DNA from: Chytridium lagenaria
Lineage: Eukaryota; Chytridiomycota; Chytridiomycetes; Chytridiales; Chytridiaceae
Direction of reading: 5' to 3'
DNA length: 64,000 bases
Assembly (NCBI GenBank): GCA_025449115.1
Contig: JAHLKC010000119.1
Span: 62,001 to 126,000 of the forward strand
The notes under the pieces are model-generated. The model was not told where the DNA came from and made no database searches. It saw nothing but the letters and a program-made list of their open reading frames with translations. Shown here in pieces: positions 15,001-25,929 of this stretch (its first letter is position 1; every line of letters starts with the position of its first letter). The translations under genes were made by a program, and so were the position numbers.

Positions 15001-18000
15001 TCCACTAAGAAGACCACTACTAAGAAGACCACCTCGGTGAAGAAGACCACTACCGTGCCCAAGAGAACGTCTACTAAGAAGGTAAGGCTCTATTATTTCC
15101 AACTTTGATTCTAATATATCTTTAAATTTTAGGCGACTTCCACTAAGAAAGTTACCTCTACCAAGAAGACTTCGACCGCAAATAAGACTTCGACGCTAAG
15201 AAGACCTCGACCGCAAAGAAGACCACCTCCGTGAAGAAGACTACTACGGTACCCAAGAGGACTTCTACCACGAAGGTGACCACCACAAAGAAGGTGACGT
15301 CGTCAAAGAAGGCTGGTACTTCAACGATTAAGAAGACTTCGACCAAGAAGGCAACTTCTACTAAGAAGACCACGGCAAAGAAGACTTCGACCGCCAAGAA
15401 GACCACTACCAAGAAGGCGACTTCCACCAAGAAGACCACTTCGAAGAAGACCTCGACCGCCAAGAAGACTTCAACCGCAAAGAAGACCACCTCCGTGAAG
15501 AAGACTACTACCGTACCAAAGAGGACTTCTACCAAGAAGGTGACTACTACTAAGAAGGTGACGTCGTCCAAGAAGGCTGGTACTTCAACGGTGAAGAAGA
15601 CTTCGACCAAGAAGGCGACTTCTACCAAGAAGACAACCGCTCAGAAGACTTCGACCGCCAAGAAGACTTCGACCGCAAAGAAAACGTCGACCGCAAAGAA
15701 GACCACCTCCGTGAAGAAGACTACTACGGTACCCAAGAGGACTTCTACCAAGAAGGTGACCACCACAAAGAAGGTGACGTCGTCAAAGAAGGCTGGTACT
15801 TCAACGGTGAAGAAGACCTCGACCAAGAAGGTGACTTCCACTAAGAAGACCACCGCCAAGAAGACTTCGACCGCAAAGAAGACCTCTACCAAGAAGGCGA
15901 CTTCCACCAAGAAGACCTCGACGGCAAAGAAGACTTCAACCGCAAAGAAGACCACCTCGGTGAAGAAGACTACTACGGTGCCTAAGAGGACTTCTACCAA
16001 AAAGGTGACCACCACAAAGAAGGTGACGTCGTCAAAGAAGGCTGGTACTTCAACGGTAAAGAAGACCTCGACTAAGAAGGCAACTTCCACCAAGAAGACA
16101 ACCGCCAAGAAGACTTCGACCGCAAATAAGACTTCGACAGCCAAGAAGACCTCTACCAAGAAGGCGACTTCCACTAAGAAGACCACTACTAAGAAGACCA
16201 CCTCGGTGAAGAAGACCACTACCGTGCCCAAGAGAACGTCTACTAAGAAGGTAAGGCTCTATTATTTCCAATTTTTGATTTTAATATATCTTTAAATTTT
16301 AGGCGACTTCCACTAAGAAAGTTACCTCTACCAAGAAGACCTCGACCGCTAAGAAGACTTCGACCGCAAAGAAGACCTCTACCAAGAAGGCGACTTCCAC
16401 CAAGAAGACCTCGACGGCAAAGAAAACTTCGACCGCAAAGAAGACCACCTCGGTGAAGAAGACTACTACGGTGCCTAAGAGAACTTCTACTAAGAAGGTG
16501 ACCACCATAAAGAAGGTGACATCATCTAAGAAGGCTGGAACTTCAACGGTGAAGAAGACCTCGACCAAGAAGGTGACTTCCACTAAGAAGACCACCGCCA
16601 AGAAGACTTCGACCGCAAAGAAGACCTCTACCAAGAAGGCGACTTCCACCAAGAAGACCTCGACGGCAAAGAAGACTTCAACCGCAAAGAAGACCACCTC
16701 CGTGAAGAAGACTACTACCGTACCAAAGAGGACGTCTACCAAGAAGGTGACGACTACTAAAAAGGTAACGTCGTCCAAGAAGGCTGGTACTTCAACGGTG
16801 AAGAAGACTTCGACCAAGAAGGTGTCTTCTACCAAGAAGACCACCGCTAAAAAGACTTCGACCGCAAAGAAGACCTCTACCAAGAAGGCGACTTCCACCA
16901 AGAAGACCTCGACGGCAAAGAAGACTTCAACCGCAAAGAAGACGACCTCGGTGAAGAAGACTACTACGGTGCCTAAGAGGACGTCTACCAAGAAGGTGAC
17001 CACTACTAAGAAGGTGACATCATCTAAGAAGGCTGGAACTTCAACGGTGAAGAAGACCTCGACCAAGAAGGTGACTTCCACTAAGAAGACCACCGCCAAG
17101 AAGACTTCGACCGCAAAGAAGACCTCTACCAAGAAGGCGACTTCCACCAAGAAGACCTCGACGGCAAAGAAGACTTCAACCGCAAAGAAGACCACCTCCG
17201 TGAAGAAGACTACTACCGTACCAAAGAGGACGTCTACCAAGAAGGTGACGACTACTAAAAGGTAACGTCGTCCAAGAAGGCTGGTACTTCAACGGTGAAG
17301 AAGACTTCGACCAAGAAGGTGTCTTCTACCAAGAAGACCACCGCTAAAAAGACTTCGACCGCAAAGAAGACCTCTACCAAGAAGGCGACTTCCACCAAGA
17401 AGACCTCGACGGCAAAGAAGACTTCAACCGCAAAGAAGACGACCTCGGTGAAGAAGACTGCCTAAGAGGACGTCTACCAAGAAGGTGACCACTACTAAGA
17501 AGGTGACATCATCTAAGAAGGCTGGAACTTCAACGGTGAAGAAGACCTCGACCAAGAAGGTGACTTCCACTAAGAAGACCACCGCCAAGAAGACTTCGAC
17601 CGCAAAGAAGACCTCTACCAAGAAGGCGACTTCCACCAAGAAGACCTCGACGGCAAAGAAGACTTCAACCGCAAAGAAGAACCACCTCCGTGAAGAAGAC
17701 TACTACCGTACCAAAGAGGACGTCTACCAAGAAGGTGACGACTACTAAGAAGGTAACGTCGTCCAAGAAGGCTGGTACTTCAACGGTTAAGAAGACTTCG
17801 AAGAAGGCGACTTCTACCAAGAAGACCACCGCAAAGAAGACTTCGACCGCAAAAAGAAAGACCTCTACCAAGAAGGCGACTTCCACCAAGAAGACCTCGA
17901 CGGCAAAGAAAACTTCGACCGCAAAGAAGACCACCTCGGTGAAGAAGACTACTACGGTGCCCAAGAGGACGTCTACCAAGAAGTCGACCACCACAAAGAA

Positions 18001-21000
18001 GGTGACGTCGTCCAAGAAGGCTGGTACTTCAACGGTGAAGAAGACCTCGACCAAGAAGGCGACTTCCACTAAGAAGACCACCGCTAAGAAGACTTCGACC
18101 GCCAAGAAGACCTCTACCAAGAAGGCGACTTCCACCAAGAAGACCACTGTTAAGAAGACTTCAACCGCAAAGAAGACTTCAACCGCAAAGAAGACTACCT
18201 CGGTGAAGAAGACCACTACCGTGCCCAAGAGAACGTCTACTAAGAAGGTGAGGCTCTATTATTTCCAACTTTGATTTTAATATATCTTTAAATTTTAGGC
18301 GACTTCCACTAAGAAAGTTACTTCTACCAAGAAGACCTCGACTGCTAAGAAGACTTCGACCGCAAAGAAGACCTCGACCAAGAAGGCGACTTCCACCAAG
18401 AAGACTTCGACCGCAAAGAAAACTTCGACCGCAAAGAAGACCACCTCGGTGAAGAAGACTACTACGGTGCCCAAGAGGACTTCTACCAAGAAGGTGACCA
18501 CCACTAAGAAGGTGACATCGTCAAAGAAGGCTGGAACTTCAACGGGTAAAGAAGACCTCGACCAAGAAGGGCGACTTCCACTAAGAAGACACTGTTAAGA
18601 AGACTTCAACCGCCAAAGAAGACTTCAACCGCAAAGAAGACTACCTCGGTGAAGAAGACCACTACCGTGCCCAAGAGAACGTCTACTAAGAAGGTGAGGC
18701 TCTATTATTTCCAACTTTGATTTTAATATATCTTTAAATTTTAGGCGACTTCCACTAAGAAAGTTACTTCTACAAGAAGACCTCGACTGCTAAGAAGACT
18801 TCGACCGCAAAGAAGACCTCGACCAAGAAGGCGACTTCCACCAAGAAGACTTCGACCGCAAAGAAAACTTCGACCGCAAAGAAGACCACCTCGGTGAAGA
18901 AGACTACTACGGTGCCAAGAGGACTTCTACCAAGAAGGTGACCACCACTAAGAAGGTGACATCGTCAAAGAAGGCTGGAACTTCAACGGTAAAGAAGACC
19001 TCGACCAAGAAGGCGACTTCCACTAAGAAGACCACTGTTAAGAAGACTTCAACCGCAAAGAGACTTCAACCGCAAAGAAGACTACCTCGGTGAAGAAGAC
19101 CACTACCGTGCCCAAGAGAACGTCTACTAAGAAGGTGAGGCTCTATTATTTCCAACTTTGATTTTAATATATCTTTAAATTTTAGGCGACTTCCACTAAG
19201 AAAGTTACTTCTACCAAGAAGACCTCGACTGCTAAGAAGACTTCGACCGCAAAGAAGACCTCGACCAAGAAGGCGACTTCCACCAAGAAGACTTCGACCG
19301 CAAAGAAAACTTCGACCGCAAAGAAGACCACCTCGGTGAAGAAGACTACTACGGTGCCAAAGAGGACTTCTACCAAGAAGGTGACCACCACTAAGAAGGT
19401 GACATCGTCAAAGAAGGCTGGAACTTCAACGGTAAAGAAAGACCTCGACCAAGAAGGCGACTTCCACTAAGAAGACCACTGTTAAGAAGACTTCAACCGC
19501 AAAGAAGACTTCAACCGCAAAGAAGACTACCTCGGTGAAGAAGACCACTACCGTGCCCAAGAGAACGTCTACTAAGAAGGTGAGGCTCTATTATTTCCAA
19601 CTTTTGATTTTAATATATCTTTAAATTTTAGGCGACTTCCACTAAGAAAGTTACTTCTACCAGAAGACCTCGACTGCTAAGAAGACTTCGACCGCAAAGA
19701 AGACCTCGACCAAGAAGGCGACTTCCACCAAGAAGACTTCGACCGCAAAGAAAACTTCGACCGCAAAGAAGACCACCTCGGTGAAGAAGACTACTACGGT
19801 GCCCAAGAGGACTTCTACCAAGAAGGTGACCACCACTAAGAAGGTGACATCGTCAAAGAAGGCTGGTACTTCAACGGTAAAGAAGACCTCGACCAAGAAG
19901 GCGACTTCCACTAAGAAGACCACTGTTAAGAAGACTTCAACCGCAAGAAGACTTCAACCGCAAAGAAGACTACCTCGGTGAAGAAGACCACTACCGTGCC
20001 CAAGAGAACGTCTACTAAGAAGGTGAGGCTCTATTATTTCCAACTTTGATTTTAATATATCTTTAAATTTTAGGCGACTTCCACTAAGAAAGTTACTTCT
20101 ACAAGAAGACCTCGACTGCTAAGAAGACTTCGACCGCAAAGAAGACCTCGACCAAGAAGGCGACTTCCACCAAGAAGACTTCGACCGCAAAGAAAACTTC
20201 GACCGCAAAGAAGACCACCTCGGTGAAGAAGACTACTACGGTGCCCAAGAGGACTTCTACCAAGAAGGTGACCACCACTAAGAAGGTGACATCGTCAAAG
20301 AAGGCTGGAACTTCAACGGTAAAGAAGACCTCGACCAAGAAGGCGACTTCCACTAAGAAGACCACTGTTAAGAAGACTTCAACCGCAAAGAAGACTTCAA
20401 CCGCAAAGAAGACTACCTCGGTGAAGAAGACCACTACCGTGCCCAAGAGAACGTCTACTAAGAAGGTGAGGCTCTATTATTTCCAACTTTGATTTTAATA
20501 TATCTTTAAATTTTAGGCGACTTCCACTAAGAAAGTTACCTCTACCAAGAAGACCTCGACTGCTAAGAAGACTTCGACCGCAAAGAAGACCTCTACCAAG
20601 AAGGCGACTTCCACCAAGAAGACCTCGACCGCAAAGAAGACTTCGACTGCAAAGAAGACCACCTCGGTGAAGAAGACTACTACGGTGCCCAAGAGAACGT
20701 CTACTAAGAAGGTGACCACCACTAAGAAGGTGACGTCGTCAAAGAAGGCTGGTACTTCAACGGTGAAGAAGACTTCGACGAAGAAGGCAACTTCCACTAA
20801 GAAGACAACGGCAAAGAAGACTTCGACCGCAAAGAAGACCTCTACCAAGAAGGCGACTTCCACCAAGAAGACCACTTCTAAGAAACCTCGACCGCCAAGA
20901 AGACTTCAACCGCCAAGAAGACCACCTCGGTGAAGAAGACTACTACCGTGCCCAAGAGAACGTCTACTAAGAAGGTGAGGCTCTATTATTTCCAACTTTG

Positions 21001-24000
21001 ATTTTAATATATCTTTAAATTTTAGGCGACTTCCACTAAGAAAGTTACTTCTACCAAGAAGACCTCGACTGCTAAGAAGACTTCGACCGCAAAGAAGACC
21101 TCGACCAAGAAGGCGACTTCCACCAAGAAGACTTCGACCGCAAAGAAAACTTCGACCGCAAAGAAGACCACCTCGGTGAAGAAGACTACTACGGTGCCCA
21201 AGAGGACTTCTACCAAGAAGGTGACCACCACTAAGAAGGTGACGTCGTCAAAGAAGGCTGGTACTTCAACGGTGAAGAAGACTTCGACGAAGAAGGCAAC
21301 TTCCCACTAAGAAGACAACGGCAAAGAAGACTTCGACCGCAAAGAAGACCTCTACCAAGAAGGCGACTTCCACCAAGAAGACCACTTCTAAGAAAACCTC
21401 GACCGCCAAGAAGACTTCAACCGCCAAGAAGACCACCTCGGTGAAGAAGACTACTACGGTGCCCAAGAGGACTTCTACCAAGAAGGTGACCACAACTAAA
21501 AAGGTGACATCATCTAAGAAGGCTGGAACTTCAACGGTGAAGAAGACTTCTACCAAGAAGGCGACTTCCACCAAGAAGACCACTTCTAAGAAAACCTCGA
21601 CCGCCAAGAAGACTTCAACCGCCAAGAAGACTACTTCCGTGAAGAAGACCACCACCGTTCTAAGAGGACATCTACCAAGAAGGTGAGACTCTATTTTACA
21701 ACTTTGATGCTAAAAAATCTTTATTTTAGGCGACATCCACCAAGAAAGTGACCTCGACTAAGAAGACCACAGTCAGGAAGACGTCGACGAGGAAGACCAC
21801 TGCGAAGAAGACCTCGACCGCTAAGAAGACTACTTCCGTGAAGAAGACCACTTCTGTGCCCAAGAAGACGTCGACTAAGACCACAGTCAGGAAGACGTCG
21901 ACTAGGAAGACCACTTCGAAGAAGACCTCGACCGCAAAGAAGACCACCTCGGTGAAGAAGACCACTACGGTACCTAAGAGAACGTCTACTAAGAAGGTGA
22001 CCACTACTAAGAAGGTAACATCGTCAAAGAAGGCTGGAACCTCAACCGTAAAGAAGACTTCTACCAAGAAGACCTCACCGCTAAGAAGACTTCAACCGCC
22101 AAGAAGACCTCTACCAAGAAGGCGACTTCCACCAAGAAGACCACTTCTAGGAAGACCACGACCGCAAAGAAGACCACCTCGGTGAAGAAAACTACTACGG
22201 TGCCCAAGAGGACATCTACCAAGAAGGTGACCACCACAAAGAAGGTTACGTCGTCCAAGAAGGCTGGTACTTCAACGGTAAAGAAGACCTCTACAAAGAA
22301 GGCGACTTCCACTAAGAAGACAACGGCAAAGAAGACTTCGACCGCCAAGAAGACCTCTACCAAGAAGGCGACTTCCACCAAGAAGACCACTTCAAGGAAG
22401 ACCTCGACCGCCAAGAAGACTTCAACCGCCAAGAAGACTACTTCCGTGAAGAAGACCACCACCGTTCCTAAGAGGACATCTACCAAGAAGGTGAGACTCT
22501 ATTTTACAACTTTGATGCTAAAAAATCTTTAAATTTTAGGCGACTTCCACCAAGAAAGTGACCTCAACCAAGAAGACCACAGTCAGGAAGACGTCGACGA
22601 GGAAGACCACTGCTAAGAAGACCTCGACCGCTAAGAAGACTACTTCCGTGAAGAAGACCACTTCTGTGCCCAAGAAGACGTCGACTAAGACCACAGTCAG
22701 GAAGACGTCAACTAGGAAGACCACTTCGAAGAAGACCTCGACCGCAAAGAAGACCACCTCGGTGAAGAAGACCACGACCCGTCCCAGGAAGACCTCAACA
22801 AAGAGGGTGACCTCAACCAAGCGCGTGTCGTCGTCCAAGAAGGCGAGTACATCCACGGCGCCAAAGAGGACTTCTACCAAGAAGACCTCGACGGCCAAGA
22901 AGACTACTTCCGTCAGGAAGACTACGACGCGTCCCAGAAAGACTTCCACCAAGAGGGTGACGTCAACTAAACGCGTCACGTCGTCCAAGAAGGCGGGTAG
23001 TTCTACGGTGCCCAAGAAAACGTCTACCAAGAAGACCACGGCAAAGAGGACCTCAACGGCCAAGAAGACTACTTCCGTCAGGAAGACCACGACGCGTCCC
23101 AGAAAGACTTCCACCAAGAGGGTGACGTCAACTAAACGCGTCACGTCGTCCAAGAAGGCGGGTAGTTCTACGGTGCCCAAGAAAACGTCTACCAAGAAGA
23201 CCACGGCAAAGAGGACCTCGACGGCCAAGAAGACTACTTCCGTCAGGAAGACCACGACGCGTCCCAGAAAGACTTCCACCAAGAGGGTGACGTCAACCAA
23301 GCGCGTCACGTCGTCCAAGAAGGCGGGTAGTTCTACGGTGCCCAAGACAACGTCTACCAAGAAGACCACGGCAAAGAGGACCTCGACGGCCAAGAAGACT
23401 ACTTCCGTCAGGAAGACTACGACGCGTCCCAGAAAGACTTCCACCAAGAGGGTGACGTCAACCAAGCGCGTCACGTCGTCCAAGAAGGCGGGTAGTTCGA
23501 CGGTGCCCAAGAAAACGTCTACCAAGAAGACCACGGCAAAGAGCACCTCGACAGCCAAGACGACTACTTTGGTGAAGAAAACTACAACCGTTCCCAAGAC
23601 CTCCGCAAAGGTAAGAATATATTTTGGGTCCTGAAATGATATATTGACATATTTTTTATTAGACCACCTCTGTGAAGAAGACTTCGACCATGAAGACGAC
23701 CACGGCAAAGAAGACCACTTCTACTCAAAAGACAACGACTTTATCAAAGAAGACCACGTCGACCAAAAAGACCACTACTTTATCAAAGAAGACTTCTACT
23801 AAAAAGACCACCGCGAAGAAGACTTCCACAGCAAGGAAAACCACCACAAAGACTTCTTCCACTTCTACATCAACCGAAGAATGTGACGAAGAACCAACAC
23901 CTACCCCCGAACCTCCCTCAACCACCGAAGAATGTGACGAAGAACCAACACCTACCCCGAACCTCCCTCAACCACCGAAGAATGTGATGAAGAACCCACT

Positions 24001-24863
24001 CCCACCCCTGAACCCTCCACTTCCTCACCCCCAACCACCGATGACGACCCCGCACCCACCAACAACCCTCTCCCCACCCGCATCTCCCGTCGCTCATCCA
24101 CTACCATCAAACCCGTTCCAACTCGTAACCCATACCCTGACCCTGAACCCACTACATCACGGGGAGGAGACTACGATCATACACCGCCCGCTCGGACTAG
24201 AACGTCGCCGGGGGAGTACCAGGAAACTACTCGAGGTCCGCGTCCCCTTCCAACGAGAACGAGAGGGTCAGGAGATGGTTATGATGGGGGAGCAGGTGAC
24301 AGACCTTCCCGTGATGATAGGTCGGATGATCCAAAGGTACGAAAACTCCCTCTCATTCATTCTTTTCCCCCTTGTTTTTTTCTTTGTATTTACTCACATT
24401 TTTGTTCCCATAAACACAGTACAACCCTGACGACTCTTGCGACCGCAACCGCACCATCGACGACGAACCCCTCTGCGACGACGACTACGAAGACGTCATC
24501 GACGAAAACGGTAACCCCGTTCTCGACGACTACGGCAACATCCTCCGTCGTCTCCTCCCTCGCGTCAAAAACTCTCGCACCGTCCAAATCCCCCCTCTCC
24601 CCCCTCACTGCGCCCCTCTTCAACCCAAACGTCCGTCATCGCGATTCAACGCGTTGATGGAACCCGGTGAAGAGGATCTGATCTCGGTTAGCCCGATCTT
24701 GGAGGAGGGGTCTGGCGTTGAGGATGTGATTGGAATCCCTGAGGGGGAGGTGCCGGAAGAAGAGACGGAGGTGATTGGAATCCCTGTTGGAGAAGTGCCG
24801 GAAGAGACGGATGAGATGGGGATCCCGGTTGGAGAGGTGTCGGAGGACGTGTTGGAGGGTTGA
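50..24863 (+). CDS. Giant Thr/Ser/Lys-rich tandem-repeat protein (5' partial)
   Basis: Almost every codon is Thr, Ser, Lys or Ala, in tandem motifs such as [34 protein letters not shown] and [14 protein letters not shown], separated by anchors such as TTAPARTSS and [10 protein letters not shown]. It opens with a Pro/Tyr-containing stretch at about 50-150 and ends in an acidic domain (23.9-24.86 kb) with a stop at 24861-24863. About 19 short phase-0 introns follow AAG, for example at 9050-9091, 9916-9968, 10056-10096, 13887-13940, 14247-14297, 15082-15132, 16251-16302, seven from 18248 to 21025, 21683-21729, 22491-22539, 23611-23662 and 24337-24419. The coding length is roughly 23 kb, so the protein would be over 7,000 residues. 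The composition suits a heavily O-glycosylated, strongly basic extracellular or wall protein, but that is inference because the N-terminus is absent. Many single-base frame breaks occur between otherwise identical units and look like sequencing errors. I recognise no named family. Confidence 0.75.
150..715 (+). repeat. 75-bp coding tandem array
   Basis: About seven to eight copies of a 75-bp unit encode 25 residues of the type [20 protein letters not shown]. Lysine appears only as KR and KP, so this N-terminal array is more mucin-like and less basic than those that follow. Two units differ from their neighbours by one base (an A missing near 250, a C extra near 288), which breaks the frame. 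Confidence 0.8.
1736..9030 (+). repeat. 66-bp coding tandem array with higher-order spacers
   Basis: On the order of 100 copies of a 66-bp, 22-residue unit occur, with [13 protein letters not shown] as core followed by TSSKKTTAV. Variants end in TVG, YAV or AAT. The array is interrupted by a recurring spacer of about 195 bp ([19 protein letters not shown] and following) near 2458, 2850, 3770, 4750, 6315, 7285, 7735 and 8120. Whole blocks of many units plus spacer were therefore duplicated. Frame breaks are densest here. Confidence 0.85.
10280..11995 (+). repeat. 36-bp coding tandem array
   Basis: The 12-residue unit [12 protein letters not shown] is tandemly repeated, with a variant ending KTTSSV. 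A longer cassette with [17 protein letters not shown] and [15 protein letters not shown] recurs near 10170, 10905, 11200 and 11640. Most of 10.1-11.45 kb reads in one uninterrupted frame, unlike the 66-bp array. Confidence 0.85.
12170..13545 (+). repeat. 39-bp coding tandem array
   Basis: The 13-residue unit [13 protein letters not shown] is tandemly repeated in five larger cassettes, each closed by [19 protein letters not shown]. The cassettes differ mainly in how many 39-bp and SSTKKAT units they hold, as expected from unequal crossover. The frame is open throughout. Confidence 0.85.
15133..21682 (+). repeat. Tandem exon-plus-intron units
   Basis: Exons of Lys/Thr/Ser repeats ([32 protein letters not shown]) alternate with near-identical introns that begin GTAAGG or GTGAGG, contain TTTCCAACTTT and TTAATATATC, and end TTTTAG before GCGACTTCC. 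Introns lie at 15082-15132, 16251-16302, 18248-18298, 18694-18744, 19135-19185, 19580-19631, 20023-20073, 20466-20516 and 20975-21025. Five successive units from 18.25 kb are 441-446 bp apart. Exon lengths there are 390-395 nt around an expected 393 (131 codons), so small indels are visible. Introns sit in phase 0, so adding whole units keeps the frame. Confidence 0.9.
22906..23575 (+). repeat. 165-bp coding tandem array
   Basis: Four to five copies of a 165-bp, 55-residue unit contain [34 protein letters not shown] and [11 protein letters not shown]. The marker CGTCAGG recurs at 22911, 23076, 23241 and 23406, exactly 165 bp apart. Arginine replaces many lysines, so this is the most Arg-rich part of the protein. 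No indels are seen between units. Confidence 0.9.
23880..24863 (+). other. Acidic C-terminal domain of the giant repeat protein
   Basis: After the last Lys/Thr block the frame switches to three copies of [13 protein letters not shown], then a Pro/Arg/Thr/Gly-rich linker, an intron (24337-24419) and an Asp-rich segment ([21 protein letters not shown]). It closes with three repeats of the type IGIPxGEVPEE. The cysteines and acidic clusters contrast with the basic body and could bind it or calcium; that is speculation. One C is missing from a C-run near 23957 relative to the neighbouring copy; restoring it makes the frame continuous to the stop at 24861. Confidence 0.75.
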
Positions 24864-25323
24864 GGGGGTGATGCCCCTTCTTTTTCTTTCTTTATTTCAA
24901 AACCTAAATCTTTTTCTTTTTTAAAAGCGTCAACTTGTATACATCCCTGAACTATACGCCCAATTTTTTTTTTTTCTCCCAGTTTTTTACTTCACGCTAT
25001 AAATGTCTACCACCCATCTTTCTTGTAAAAAAAAAAAACAAACCCCCCCCCCCATTACCACCACACTTGCACAAACAACACCCCTCTAGTTCATATTTGG
25101 ATATGTTTTTTCCGATCTGTTTTTTCATCACCTAATGGCTTTGGGTTATTCATGAGCATTCTCCTTTTATTGTTTTAAGCCAAACTCTACGGAAGGGGGG
25201 GGTTTTGGCCATCTGTTTTCTCGTTTGTCTTTGAATACATTAATAAATTAAAGGTTCTTTATATCATATTTCCTTGTGATTTGTAGGAATTGGTGAACAG
25301 GCAGGCCTATTGATGACGCGTCG

Positions 25324-25382
25324 ACGCGTATTGTATCCACGCGTATTGTATCCACGCGTATTGTATCCACGCGTATTGTATC
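25324..25382. repeat. 15-bp tandem repeat x4
   Basis: Four near-perfect head-to-tail copies of ACGCGTATTGTATCC. The unit carries the MluI-type palindrome ACGCGT, and a further overlapping ACGCGTCGACGCGT lies just upstream. It is non-coding. Confidence 0.9.
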
Positions 25383-25757
25383 ATGCATTGTTTAATACTC
25401 CGTTGATTGACAGAGTATATAGGTATATAGGTAAGTATATTGGTAATAAGAGAGAGAGAGAGGCTGGCTGTGGCTTTAATATAATATAATATAAAGAAAA
25501 GCTTGTACTACATACAATTAGTAGTGAAATCAATAATCAAAATCAATTCCTCACCCCCCAATATATAATAATGCCCATGCAAGGAAGGGTTCCTTATTAT
25601 TAATAATTAATTAATTTTAATTAATAAATATTTTATTAGTTATCAGACTCACTTTTTTTAATCTTACACTTGGACATACCCAACCACTACTCACTCACTC
25701 TCCATCATCATCACTCTGCATTATATACTTTATTCTCATCACCAACCATCACTACTG

Positions 25758-25805
25758 CTTACTCACTCACTACCACTACTCACTCACTCACTCACTCACT
25801 CATCA
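25758..25805. repeat. CACT/ACTC microsatellite
   Basis: A run of CACT tetranucleotides broken by ACCACTACT, within a C/A/T-rich strand just upstream of the arrestin-like gene. It may lie in the 5' leader. Confidence 0.8.
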
Positions 25806-25929
25806 CTACTACTACTGCCACCACTGCTGTCCATCTCTCCATCATCCCCTCATCATTAGCATCCATCATCACCTCACTCCTTGATCATCCTCGGATACAA
25901 AGAAAAGGACAGAGATACGAGATAGGGAC

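Larger units (their letters stand above)
24864..25929. other. Intergenic region with simple repeats
   Basis: No gene is seen. The region holds the 3' flank of the giant gene (poly-T, an A-run followed by a C-run near 25035-25055), a 15-bp tandem repeat, an AT-rich stretch with TAATA repeats and a CACT-rich microsatellite. It should also contain the promoter of the downstream arrestin-like gene, but no clear TATA box can be assigned. Confidence 0.6.

Noticed and set aside
15082..21025. CRISPR-like array (regular short sequences separated by longer segments)
   Set aside because: The regularly spaced 51-nt elements have GT..AG splice signals and lie inside a eukaryotic open frame, and the intervals between them are also repeats.
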